From: Pseudomonadota bacterium
Lineage (GTDB): Bacteria > Pseudomonadota > Gammaproteobacteria > Burkholderiales > Burkholderiaceae_D
Reading direction: 5' to 3'
NCBI GenBank assembly: GCA_023389425.1
Contig: JAEWEK010000134.1
Coordinates: forward strand, 1 to 8,573
Length of the DNA: 8,573 nucleotides
Shown piece by piece: positions 1 through 7,223 of the stretch (within the stretch, counting starts at the first letter, position 1; each line of letters starts with the position of its first letter). The notes beneath the pieces are model-generated. The model saw only the letters and a program-made list of their open reading frames with translations, was not told the DNA's origin and did no database searches. A program made the position numbers and the translations under genes.

Positions 1-1075
1 GCAGGTGCTCGGTGCGGGCCTGCGACTTGGGGTGGTCGACCACCTGCTTGACGCGCTGCACCTGGTCCTTGTGCGCGACCAGCACGGCGTCGCCGGTCTC
101 CACCACCACCAGGTCCTTGACGCCGACCACGGCCACGATGCGGCTCTCGGCGCGCACCAGGGAGTTGGAGACATTGTCCAGGTAGACGTCGCCGCGCCTG
201 GCATTGCCGTCGGCGTCGCGCTGCTGCACTTCCCACAGCGCCGACCACGAGCCGACGTCGTTCCAGCCGATGTCGGCCGGGACCACCACCGCGTCGCGCG
301 TGCGCTCCATCACCGCGTAGTCGATCGAATCGGACGGACTGCCGGTGAAGGCCGCCTCATCGAGGCGGCAGAAGTCGAGGTCGCGGTAGCCGGTGCGCAC
401 GGCAGCCTCGGCGGCGGCCGCGATCTCCGGCTTGAAGCGCGCCAGTTCGGTCAGGTATTTGGAGGCCTGGAACATGAACATGCCGCTGTTCCAGTAGTAG
501 CCGCCATCGGCCACGAAGGCTTCGGCGGTGGCCGCGTCCGGCTTCTCGACGAAGCGGTCGACGGTGAAGCAGTCGTCCACCAGCGGCAGCGGTTCGCCGC
601 GGCGGATGTAGCCGTAGCCGGTTTCCGGCGCGTTGGGCACGATGCCGAAGGTGGCGAGCTGGCCGCGCTGCACCAGCGGCAGCGCGCGCCCGACCGCGGC
701 CTGGAACGCCTCGCGGTCCTCGATCACGTGGTCGGCCGGCAGCACCAGCATCACGGCGTCGGGGTCGATGGCCTGCAGGTAGTGGGCGGCCGCCGCCACC
801 GCCGGCGCGGTATTGCGCCCGGCCGGCTCGAGCAGGATGCCGAGCGGCGTGATGCCCGCTTCGCGCATCTGTTCGGCCACCATGAAGCGGTGGTCATTGC
901 CGCACACCACCAGCGGTGCCATCAGGCCGGGCCAGCCAGCCACCCTCAAGGCGGTCTCCTGCAGCATCGTGTGGTCGGACACGAGCGGCAGCAGCTGCTT
1001 GGGCAGCGCGGCGCGCGACAGCGGCCAGAGGCGGGTACCGGCGCCGCCGGAGAGGATGACTGGATAAATGTTCAT
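1..1075 (-). CDS. manC: Mannose-1-phosphate guanylyltransferase (ManC/CpsB/AlgA family), C-terminus cut by window edge
   Basis: This gene makes GDP-mannose from mannose 1-phosphate and GTP, a cytoplasmic step that supplies mannose (and GDP-fucose or GDP-rhamnose precursors) for polysaccharide synthesis. I translated 358 codons from the ATG at 1075-1073. The family signature GGAGTRLWPLSR is at residues 10-21, followed by PKQ at 25-27. Other family motifs are EPAGRNTAPA (83-92), LPADHVI (112-118), PETGYGYI (150-157), FVEKPD (175-180) and YYWNSGMF (193-200). The frame stays open to the window edge. Family members have about 470-480 residues and often end in a cupin-type mannose-6-phosphate isomerase domain, which would lie beyond position 1, so I cannot say whether this enzyme is bifunctional. 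The start overlaps the stop of the upstream nucleotidyltransferase gene as ATGA (1072-1075), which implies translational coupling. A weak purine-rich stretch (AGAGAAAG) lies upstream. The assignment is secure at family level. Confidence 0.95.
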   Translation of the reverse strand, partial: MNIYPVILSGGAGTRLWPLSRAALPKQLLPLVSDHTMLQETALRVAGWPGLMAPLVVCGNDHRFMVAEQMREAGITPLGILLEPAGRNTAPAVAAAAHYLQAIDPDAVMLVLPADHVIEDREAFQAAVGRALPLVQRGQLATFGIVPNAPETGYGYIRRGEPLPLVDDCFTVDRFVEKPDAATAEAFVADGGYYWNSGMFMFQASKYLTELARFKPEIAAAAEAAVRTGYRDLDFCRLDEAAFTGSPSDSIDYAVMERTRDAVVVPADIGWNDVGSWSALWEVQQRDADGNARRGDVYLDNVSNSLVRAESRIVAVVGVKDLVVVETGDAVLVAHKDQVQRVKQVVDHPKSQARTEHL

Positions 1076-2235
1076 GCGCTTACTTTCTCTAAACTTGCGG
1101 AATCGTTCGCGACTTCCTTGCGGCTCGCGTGGCGCCGGTCGCGGGCGTTCAGCCACTCCTCGGACTGGTACTCCGAAGCGTGCTTCATCTGCCCCGCGCG
1201 GTCGACGCTGTAGTCCTTGAACACGATCATTTCGTGCAATGTGACATCATTTAATACGCGAGTATATTCGAACAACACGCTTCGCACGATCTCCGCGCCC
1301 TCACAAATGTGGCTTCCATGCCCGATCCAGGTCGGGCCGACGATGCTCACGCCCGGCTCGATGCGCACGCCGGAGCCGATATAGACCGGGCCGGTGATCC
1401 TGGTGCCGTTCCAGTCGATGCTGGTGTTCAGGCCCACCCACAGGCCCGGCTCGATCTGGATGCCGGGCACGTCCATGTTGTTGACTTCGCCCGTCAGCAC
1501 GTTCTGCAGCACTTCCCAGTAGTCGCCCACGCTGCCGATGTCGAGCCAGTTGAACGGGCGCTTCTGCGCGTAGAAAGGCATGCCCTTCTCGGCCAGCAGC
1601 GGAAACAGCTGGGCGCCGATGTCGAACGGGACGCCCGACGGGATCAGGTCGATGACTTCGGGTTCGAAAATATAGATGCCGGTGCTGATGAAATTGGACA
1701 GCGCGTCTTCCTGCCTCGGCTTTTCCTGGAAGGTGGTGATGCGGCCGTTGTCGTCGGTGACCACCACCCCGTACGAGGACACCTTGTCCCACGGGACTTC
1801 GCGCGTGATGACGGAGGCCAGCGCGCCCTTGCGCCGGTGCTCGAGCAAGGCGGCCTTCAGGTCGAGGTCGATCAGGGCATCGCCGCACAGCACGATGGTG
1901 GTGTCGTCGAAGAAGCCGCCGAAATCCTGGATCTTCTTCATGCCGCCGGCCGAGCCGATCGGCTGGGCCACGACTTCGCCGGAGTCGGTGGTATAGCCTT
2001 CGAAGGAGTAGCCGATCTGGACGCCGAACTGGTGCCCTTCGCCGAAGTACTCCTCGATTTTTTCGTGCAGGTGGCTGACGTTCACCATGATCTCGGTGAT
2101 GCCGAATTTGTGCAGATGCTCCACGAGATAAGCCATCACCGGCTTGCCCAGCAGCGGAATCATCGGCTTCGGCAGGTCGTAAGTCAGCGGGCGCACACGG
2201 GTGCCCTTGCCTGCCGCAAGAATCATTGCTTTCAT
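1072..2235 (-). CDS. Sugar-phosphate nucleotidyltransferase with left-handed beta-helix C-terminal domain
   Basis: This 387-residue protein is predicted to join a sugar 1-phosphate to a nucleoside triphosphate, giving an NDP-sugar in the cytoplasm. The N-terminal Rossmann-like domain carries AAGKGTRVRPLT (7-18), Lys23 in DLPKPMIPL, GSAGGMKK (94-101), the metal-binding-type Asp119 in CGDALIDLDL, FQEKP (169-173) and NWLDIGSVGDYW (229-240). From about residue 255 to 345, repeated patterns such as GPVYIGSGVRIEPG and GPTWIGHGSHI are hexapeptide repeats forming a left-handed beta-helix. A hydrophilic tail of about 35 residues follows. The layout resembles GDP-mannose pyrophosphorylases of the GMPPB type and glucose-1-phosphate nucleotidyltransferases; the sequence does not decide the substrate. 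I chose the ATG at 2235 because AAGAGGA lies 7 nt upstream and the AAG signature follows immediately. The longer in-frame opening to 2490 lies inside galE. The gene begins 19 nt after the galE stop and overlaps manC by 4 nt. Confidence 0.9.
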   Translation of the reverse strand: MKAMILAAGKGTRVRPLTYDLPKPMIPLLGKPVMAYLVEHLHKFGITEIMVNVSHLHEKIEEYFGEGHQFGVQIGYSFEGYTTDSGEVVAQPIGSAGGMKKIQDFGGFFDDTTIVLCGDALIDLDLKAALLEHRRKGALASVITREVPWDKVSSYGVVVTDDNGRITTFQEKPRQEDALSNFISTGIYIFEPEVIDLIPSGVPFDIGAQLFPLLAEKGMPFYAQKRPFNWLDIGSVGDYWEVLQNVLTGEVNNMDVPGIQIEPGLWVGLNTSIDWNGTRITGPVYIGSGVRIEPGVSIVGPTWIGHGSHICEGAEIVRSVLFEYTRVLNDVTLHEMIVFKDYSVDRAGQMKHASEYQSEEWLNARDRRHASRKEVANDSASLEKVSA

Positions 2236-2242
2236 TAGACCG

Positions 2243-2249
2243 TCCTCTT
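2243..2249 (-). promoter_or_regulatory. Ribosome binding site of the nucleotidyltransferase gene
   Basis: On the minus strand this reads AAGAGGA, 7 nt before the ATG at 2235. It lies in the 19-nt gap after the galE stop codon. It decides the start at 2235 over in-frame upstream codons that lie within galE. Confidence 0.75.
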
Positions 2250-2254
2250 GACCA

Positions 2255-3253
2255 TTACTTCGGTGTTGTCTGGTAGTGCCATACGTCGGCACACATTTGC
2301 GCGATATCGCGCTCGGCGGTCCAGCCCAGTTCGTCGCGTGCCTTGCTGGGGTCGGCATAGCAGTTCGCGATATCGCCCGGACGGCGGTCAACGATTTGAT
2401 AGGGGATCTTGCGCCCCGAGGCTTGCTCGAAAGCGCGCACCATTTCCAGCACGCTGTTGCCGCGCCCGGTACCCAGATTGTACGTAACAACGCCGGGGCC
2501 TGTCGCCAGCTTGTCGAGCGTCTTGACGTGCCCGATCGCGAGGTCGACCACGTGGATATAGTCGCGCATGCCGGTGCCGTCCGGGGTCGGGTAATCGCCG
2601 CCGTACACCGACAGTTTCTCGCGCTGGCCGGTGGCCACTTGCGCGATATAAGGCACCAGGTTGTTGGGGATGCCGCTCGGCTCTTCGCCGATCAGGCCGC
2701 TCTCGTGGGCGCCGACCGGGTTGAAGTAGCGCAGCAGCGCGATGCGCCAGTCCGGCGCGGCCTTGATGAGGTCGCGCAGGATGTCTTCGATCATCAGCTT
2801 GCTGCGGCCGTAGGGATTGGTGGCGGACAGCGGGAAGTCTTCGCGGATCGGCACCGATGCCGGGTCGCCGTACACCGTCGCGGACGAGCTGAACACGATG
2901 GTCCTGACGCCGAACTTGGCCATGGTCTCGAACAGCACCACGCTGCCGGAAACGTTGTTGTCGTAGTAGCGCAGCGGCTGGGCGACGGATTCGCCGACCG
3001 CCTTCAGGCCGGCGAAGTGGATCACGGCGCCGACCTGGTGTTTGGCGAACACGGCTTCCATGCCCTCGCGGTCGCGGATGTCGACCTGCTCGAAAACGAT
3101 CGGCTTGCCGGCGATGTGTTCGATGCGTTGCCGGACCGAGGCCTGGGCGTTGCACAGGTTGTCCACGACCACGGCCTCGTAGCCGGCCTTGAGGAGTTCG
3201 ACGACGGTATGCGAGCCGATATAGCCCATGCCGCCGGTGACCAGAATTTTCAT
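2255..3253 (-). CDS. galE: UDP-glucose 4-epimerase (GalE)
   Basis: GalE interconverts UDP-glucose and UDP-galactose with bound NAD in the cytoplasm, providing galactose donors for polysaccharide and feeding the Leloir pathway. The 332 residues match the family's usual length (E. coli, 338). It is an extended short-chain dehydrogenase: the NAD-binding motif GxxGxxG is Gly7, Gly10 and Gly13 in TGGMGYIGSH. The catalytic residues appear as Ser124 in SSSATVYG and the YxxxK pair Tyr148 and Lys152 in NPYGRSK. Further family patterns are HFAGLKAVGES (79-89), RYFNPVGAHESG (175-186) and GMRDYIHVVDLA (228-239). The start at 3253 is supported by AAGAGGG 7 nt upstream, the same arrangement as the next gene. 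It follows the WecG-type gene after a 143-bp gap filled largely by an inverted repeat, so it may open its own transcript, though I see no convincing promoter. It probably forms one operon with the nucleotidyltransferase and manC. Confidence 0.97.
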   Translation of the reverse strand: MKILVTGGMGYIGSHTVVELLKAGYEAVVVDNLCNAQASVRQRIEHIAGKPIVFEQVDIRDREGMEAVFAKHQVGAVIHFAGLKAVGESVAQPLRYYDNNVSGSVVLFETMAKFGVRTIVFSSSATVYGDPASVPIREDFPLSATNPYGRSKLMIEDILRDLIKAAPDWRIALLRYFNPVGAHESGLIGEEPSGIPNNLVPYIAQVATGQREKLSVYGGDYPTPDGTGMRDYIHVVDLAIGHVKTLDKLATGPGVVTYNLGTGRGNSVLEMVRAFEQASGRKIPYQIVDRRPGDIANCYADPSKARDELGWTAERDIAQMCADVWHYQTTPK

Positions 3254-3285
3254 GTGTATTCCCTCTTACTCGAATGGTAGTTACC

Positions 3286-3369
3286 GTCGTCCTCGCGCAA
3301 GCGGGGAGCCCATTTTGCGCGCCGTTCGCAGCGCTGGGGAAATGGGGTACCCGCCTGCGCGGGAACGAC
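3286..3369. repeat. Large imperfect inverted repeat, REP/BIME-like, between wecG-type gene and galE
   Basis: The left arm at 3286-3312 (GTCGTCCTCGCGCAAGCGGG and on to CCCA) matches the reverse complement of 3343-3369 at 22 of 27 positions. Pairing continues as TTT (3313-3315) against AAA (3340-3342), giving 30-nt arms round a 24-nt loop. The core, of the form GTTCCCGCGCAGGCGGG, resembles dispersed repetitive extragenic palindromes that I know from several proteobacteria (established knowledge, not checked here). Each arm also has its own small palindromic core: CGCGCAAGCG on the left and CCCGCCTGCGCGGG on the right. No T-run follows either side, so it does not look like a standard intrinsic terminator. 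Its likely effects are partial termination, mRNA end protection or uncoupling of galE from the upstream block. Confidence 0.8.
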
Positions 3370-3396
3370 GATGTGCTTAGCGGATACCGCGGCAAG

Positions 3397-4137
3397 TCAC
3401 CTTCTCGCCGCCTCCTTGATGAACAGCCAGATGAACGCCATGTCGTCGATGAAGTAGCGCCGGAACATGCGCCGCGGCTCCTGCAGGAAGCGGTAGAACC
3501 ACTCCAGGCCCGAGCGTTGCATCCACACCGGCGCGCGCTTGACGCGGCCGATCGCCACGTCGAAGGTTCCGCCCACGCCCATCGCGAACGGGATCTTCAT
3601 CTCGGCCTGGTACTTGCCCAGGAACTGCTCCTTCTTCGGCGAACTGATCGCCACGAACAGGAGGTCGGCGCGGCTGTCGCGGATCTGGCGCGCCACCTCC
3701 GCTTCCTCCGCCTCGCCCTTCCAGTAGCCATTGCGGCAGCCGGCCAGCGCCAGGCGCGGATACTTGCGCTGGTAGGTCTCGGCCACCTTGCTCACCACTT
3801 CCTCGCGCGCGCCGAGCAGGAACACGCGCCAGCCCTTCTCGCCGGCGCGCCGCATCAGCGCCTCGAACAGGTCGACCCCGGCCACGCGCTCCTTCAGCGG
3901 CTTGCCCAGCAGGCGCGATGCCCACACCACCGGCATGCCGTCGGCGTTGACGAGGGCGCAGTCGTTGATGATCTGGCGCAGTCCGGCATCGCGGCTGGCC
4001 TTGACCAGCTTGTCGACATTGACCACCACGTGCTGGTGCGGCCGGCCCGACTGGATGAACTGCTCGATGCGGCCGAGCGTTTCTTCCATCGACAGATTGT
4101 CGACCTGGCAGCCCATCAACGTGATGCGGCCACTCAT
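3397..4137 (-). CDS. WecG/TagA/CpsF family glycosyltransferase (GT26)
   Basis: This 246-residue protein belongs to the GT26 family, whose members add N-acetylmannosamine (TagA) or ManNAc-uronate (WecG) as the second sugar on an undecaprenyl-diphosphate-linked GlcNAc at the inner face of the membrane. Family patterns in order are VVVNVDKLVKA (37-47), NADGMPVVWASR (64-75, with Asp66 the likely catalytic base by analogy with TagA), RVAGVDLFEAL (84-94), VFLLGA (105-110), SPKKEQFLG (166-174), GVGGTFDVAIGRVKRAP (187-203) and LEWFYRFLQEPRRMFRRY (211-228). The arginine-rich, aromatic C-terminus fits the membrane-associating tail known in TagA. The start at 4137 is set by a strong AGGAGG 7 nt upstream; the frame continues further upstream, but those residues overlap wecB and look like shadow sequence. 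The gene overlaps wecB by ATGA (4134-4137). With wecB just upstream, the donor is probably UDP-ManNAc; this is inference. Confidence 0.93.
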   Translation of the reverse strand: MSGRITLMGCQVDNLSMEETLGRIEQFIQSGRPHQHVVVNVDKLVKASRDAGLRQIINDCALVNADGMPVVWASRLLGKPLKERVAGVDLFEALMRRAGEKGWRVFLLGAREEVVSKVAETYQRKYPRLALAGCRNGYWKGEAEEAEVARQIRDSRADLLFVAISSPKKEQFLGKYQAEMKIPFAMGVGGTFDVAIGRVKRAPVWMQRSGLEWFYRFLQEPRRMFRRYFIDDMAFIWLFIKEAARR

Positions 4138-5258
4138 CGCAATTCCTCCTCGAGGATGGCGACGATGCGCTCGGCGGCCTTGCCGTCCCACAGCTGCGGG
4201 CGGCGTCCCTGCTTGCCCTGCCCGCGCAGCACGCGATGGGCTTCGGCGACGATGGTGGCCGGATCGGTGCCGGCGAGGACGTTCGAGCCCTCTTCCACCG
4301 TCACCGGACGCTCGGTGTTTTCGCGGATCGTGATGCAGGGCACGCCCAGCGCCGTCGTTTCTTCCTGCAGGCCGCCGCTGTCGGTCAGCACCACGGCGGC
4401 GTCCTTCCACAGATTGAGGAAGGCCATGTAGGCCTGCGGCCCGGCCAGGGTGACGTTGGGGCCGAGGTCGATGCCGAACTTGTCGATATTCGAGCGGGTG
4501 CGCGGATGCACCGGGAACACCAGCGGCAGCTCGGCCGCGATCTGCCTGAGCGCGCCGGCGATGCGGGCGAAGGTGTCCGGATCGTCGACATTGCTCGGGC
4601 GGTGCAGCGTGACCACGCCGTAGCGCCCGCCTTTTTCCTGCTGCGCGGCCTTGAAGGCGGCCGCCTCGGCGTCGTCCGGCGCGCCGCCGCGCGACAGCTT
4701 GTCCGCCTGGTACAGCACGTTATCGACCATCACGTGGCCGACGTAGTGGATGGCCTCGTCGGACTTGCCTTCGCGCCGCAGGTGCTGCACGGCCGAGGGC
4801 TCGGTGACGAAGAACCAGTCCGAGATGCTGTCGGTGACGAGGCGGTTGATTTCCTCGGGCATGCCCATGTCGAAGCTGCGCAGGCCGGCCTCGACGTGGG
4901 CCACGCGGATGTTGAGCTTCTTGGCGACGATCGAGCAGGCCAGCGTGGAATTGACGTCGCCCACCACCAGCACCGCATGCGGGCGCTCGGTGGTGCACAG
5001 CTCCTCGAAGCCGACCATGATCCTGGCGGTCTGCGCGGCGTGGCTGCCGCCGCCGGCGGCCATGAACACGTCCGGCTGGGGAATGCCGAGCTCCTCGAAA
5101 AACACGTCGTTCATCTCGCGGTCGTAGTGCTGGCCGGTGTGGATGATCTTGAAGGCCAGCGCACCGCTCGCCTGCAGGGCGCGCACGATGGGCGCGATCT
5201 TCATGAAGTTCGGGCGGGCGCCGGCAACCAGGTACAGCAGGGGACGTTGTGGTTTCAT
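4134..5258 (-). CDS. wecB: UDP-N-acetylglucosamine 2-epimerase, non-hydrolysing (WecB)
   Basis: WecB interconverts UDP-GlcNAc and UDP-ManNAc in the cytoplasm. The 374-residue length is normal for the family. Seen in the translation are GARPNFMKIAP (13-23), TGQHYD (41-46), GDVNST (100-105), HVEAGLR (121-127), MPEEINRL (133-140), TLHRPSNVD (217-225), HPRTR (251-255), LTDSGGLQEET (291-301), RENTERPVT (312-320) and GSNVLAG (324-330). By position Asp101, Glu123, Glu135 and His219 match the catalytic Asp95, Glu117, Glu131 and His213 of E. coli WecB, so the active site looks intact. The start at 5258 is the only sensible one: the codon two upstream is the TAA of the lyase gene, in the same frame. 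No good ribosome binding site is visible (upstream reads ATCTTGTAAAAC), so translation probably depends on coupling. The WecG-type glycosyltransferase gene follows with a 4-nt overlap, pairing donor synthesis with use. Confidence 0.96.
   Translation of the reverse strand: MKPQRPLLYLVAGARPNFMKIAPIVRALQASGALAFKIIHTGQHYDREMNDVFFEELGIPQPDVFMAAGGGSHAAQTARIMVGFEELCTTERPHAVLVVGDVNSTLACSIVAKKLNIRVAHVEAGLRSFDMGMPEEINRLVTDSISDWFFVTEPSAVQHLRREGKSDEAIHYVGHVMVDNVLYQADKLSRGGAPDDAEAAAFKAAQQEKGGRYGVVTLHRPSNVDDPDTFARIAGALRQIAAELPLVFPVHPRTRSNIDKFGIDLGPNVTLAGPQAYMAFLNLWKDAAVVLTDSGGLQEETTALGVPCITIRENTERPVTVEEGSNVLAGTDPATIVAEAHRVLRGQGKQGRRPQLWDGKAAERIVAILEEELR
4145..4150 (-). promoter_or_regulatory. Ribosome binding site of the WecG-type gene
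   Basis: On the minus strand this reads AGGAGG, a full match to the Shine-Dalgarno consensus, 7 nt before the ATG at 4137. It lies inside the last codons of wecB. It fixes the start at 4137 although the frame is open further upstream. Confidence 0.85.
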
Positions 5259-5261
5259 GTT

Positions 5262-7223
5262 TTACAAGATATTGATGGTAAAGCGGCACTCGACCGGCAC
5301 AGCCGACGATACCGTCGTGATCCGAAGGACGTCGCACGCTTCCTTCGCTTCATAGTGGCGCGAGGCCCAGCCCAGCGGCGGATGCTCGGCGCCGCGCACC
5401 AGTTCCAGCTTGAGGTCGGCCCCGCTCACCTGCAGCTGCAAGGTGAAGGCCTTGCCGCGCGCGGACAGGCCGCTGCTGGTCAGGCGTACGTTCAGTTCGG
5501 GCGCGAAATGCCAGAACAGCTCGACCTGGTGCGGGCGGCGCGCGGCCACCTCGTCGCGCACCAGCAGCGTGCCGGCGGCGGCATCGAAGCGCACGCTGCG
5601 CACGTGGCGCACCGGGTCGGCCAGGCGGCGGTAGCCGTCGTGCGAGCCGCGGAAAACGAAATCCTGCGGCGACTGCGGCATGCGTTCGATCGCGGCGCGC
5701 GCCTTGCGCAGCCACATGAAGCGCCCGCCCGAGACCGACTGGTCCTGTCTGTCCACGCGCACCGTGTTGTGGGCCGCGGTGCCGCGGAAGTAGTCGCGCC
5801 ACTTCTGCTCCTGCCAGTAGGAATAGGTGCCAGGATCGATCAGGCATTGCTCGCCCGCCACCGACAGCGTCAGCGCCAGCGCGTCGGCGTGGCCGTGGGC
5901 GGCGATGCCGAGGTAGCCGAGCGGGCCGCAATCGAGCATGCCCTTGATTTCGCGCCTGGTACCGAAGTTGGAGCCGAACAGCAGGTAGCCGCCGTCCGGG
6001 AACGACCAGCCGCTTTCCGTTTCGTGGGCGTCGACCTCGGGCCGCTGGCCGGGCAAGGCGTGCAGCAGCCAGCGCGCGCCCGGATGGGTGTGGGTACCGC
6101 CGCCGAACACGGCGTCGCCCAGCGCCAGCAGCTGGGCCGCGCGGCCGCTGCCTTCGGCATCGAGGCGGAACACGGCGCCGTCGTCGGCATCGCCGACCAT
6201 CGGCACGTGGCCGCCGACATCCACCGCCGAGCGCAGGAAGCGCAGCGCGCGCTGCAGCACGGTCCAGTAGCTGCGCGAGAACGGGTCGCGGCAGGCCTGG
6301 CCCAGCAGGCCGGCGACGAACAGGAATTCGCTGGCGAACACGTGGTAGGCGAAGGCTTGCTCGCGGTTGACGCCGTCGCGCGAGAACTGGGCCTGGGCCT
6401 CGGTCTCGAGTTCGCGCCTGGCCTGTTCCCGCCAGCCCGGCGAGGCGCGCCAGCACGGCCAGGTGACGGCGGCCACGTACAGGCCGGCCAGTTCGCCGAT
6501 CAGGTGGTTGTTGGCCGAGGAATGGCGCGACAGGTGGCGCGCGATGCAGCGGCAGTGGGCGTGGATGCTGGCCAGCCAGTCGGCCTTCAGGCGCGCCCCG
6601 CCCGCGCCCGCGAACAGCGGCCCGGCCTCGCCGCCGCACAGCTGCCAGATCAGGCTCCAGTTGATGAGGCGGATGCCCAGCTCCAGCGAGCTGGTCCAGT
6701 TGGGGCCGATCGAGGGCGGGCATTGGTCGAGCCAGCTGCGCAGCTGCAGCGCCAGCGCCTCGGTCCAGCGTTCGTCGCCGCTGATGGCCCAGGCTTGCGC
6801 CAGCCGCACCAGGTGCAGGTGGCGGTTCAGTTCCCAGATGTGCTTGATGTCGCCGACGCGGTCGCGCCGGGTGATGGGTATGTCGCCGGAAAAGACCGCG
6901 GGCGCGGTGATGCCGGTTTCGGGATCGCGGTTCCACTGCGGCGGCACGCCGACGTCGTAGCGGCGGTCGGCGAACAGCAGCACATGGCCGGCCAGGATGG
7001 TCTCGGCGTCGCGCAGCAGCGCCGCGCGTTCGCTGTCTTCCAGCGCCGGGGCGCCGCGCAGCTTGAGCGTGAGCGCGCGCGGCAGCGGCTCCGGCGCCGC
7101 CGGGTCGCCCCTGCGCTTGACCAGTGTCGCCACGGCCGCCTGCTGGACGCGATAGCCCACTTCGGCCACCGTCATGCAGCGCAGGCGATTGACCAGCCAG
7201 GTCATGCGTGCCATTCCGCTCAT
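5262..7223 (-). CDS. Heparinase II/III-family protein (polysaccharide lyase-like)
   Basis: This 653-residue protein has the layout of heparinase II/III and related alginate lyases, which cleave acidic polysaccharides by beta-elimination. Residues about 60-390 form the helical toroid part, with KHIWELNRH (127-135), SSLELGIRLINW (178-189), SANNHLIGELAGLY (236-249) and GVNREQAFAYHVF (284-296). Residues about 405-650 form the beta-sandwich heparinase II/III domain, with HGHADALALTLSVAG (443-457), DPGTYSYW (463-470) and YFRGTAAHNTVRVDRQDQS (478-496). By family analogy Asn238 or Asn239, Tyr293 and His443 or His445 are candidate catalytic residues; this is inference. The N-terminus (MSGMARMTWLVNRLRCMTVA) has arginines but no convincing hydrophobic signal segment, so I cannot place it outside the cytoplasm. 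The start at 7223 overlaps the glycosyltransferase stop as ATGA, with GAGGGG 5 nt upstream. It ends 3 nt before wecB in the same frame. It may trim or release the polymer made by this locus; the substrate is unknown. Confidence 0.9.
   Translation of the reverse strand: MSGMARMTWLVNRLRCMTVAEVGYRVQQAAVATLVKRRGDPAAPEPLPRALTLKLRGAPALEDSERAALLRDAETILAGHVLLFADRRYDVGVPPQWNRDPETGITAPAVFSGDIPITRRDRVGDIKHIWELNRHLHLVRLAQAWAISGDERWTEALALQLRSWLDQCPPSIGPNWTSSLELGIRLINWSLIWQLCGGEAGPLFAGAGGARLKADWLASIHAHCRCIARHLSRHSSANNHLIGELAGLYVAAVTWPCWRASPGWREQARRELETEAQAQFSRDGVNREQAFAYHVFASEFLFVAGLLGQACRDPFSRSYWTVLQRALRFLRSAVDVGGHVPMVGDADDGAVFRLDAEGSGRAAQLLALGDAVFGGGTHTHPGARWLLHALPGQRPEVDAHETESGWSFPDGGYLLFGSNFGTRREIKGMLDCGPLGYLGIAAHGHADALALTLSVAGEQCLIDPGTYSYWQEQKWRDYFRGTAAHNTVRVDRQDQSVSGGRFMWLRKARAAIERMPQSPQDFVFRGSHDGYRRLADPVRHVRSVRFDAAAGTLLVRDEVAARRPHQVELFWHFAPELNVRLTSSGLSARGKAFTLQLQVSGADLKLELVRGAEHPPLGWASRHYEAKEACDVLRITTVSSAVPVECRFTINIL

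Noticed and set aside
5..1213. Plus-strand open frame of 402 codons
   Set aside because: It lies opposite manC and the end of the nucleotidyltransferase gene, whose motifs are unmistakable; the translation is low-complexity shadow sequence.
2299..2376. Perfect palindrome GCGCGATATCGCGC at 2299-2312 and a second GCGATATCGC at 2367-2376
   Set aside because: Both are inside galE and arise where Asp-Ile codons (GAT ATC) meet GC-rich neighbours. With no other sign of a binding site, chance is the simpler reading.
2236..2490. In-frame 85-codon upstream extension of the nucleotidyltransferase
   Set aside because: It overlaps the galE C-terminal region in another frame, has no family similarity that I can see, and the start at 2235 has a good ribosome binding site followed directly by the AAGKGTR signature.
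3286..3369. Inverted repeat read as an intrinsic transcription terminator
   Set aside because: No run of T follows the stem in either direction, the loop is long and the arms are mismatched, so the REP-like reading fits better, though some termination is possible.
4138..4410. In-frame 91-codon upstream extension of the WecG-type protein
   Set aside because: It is Arg/Gly/Ala-rich sequence lying within wecB; the AGGAGG 7 nt before 4137 and the normal family length support the shorter protein.
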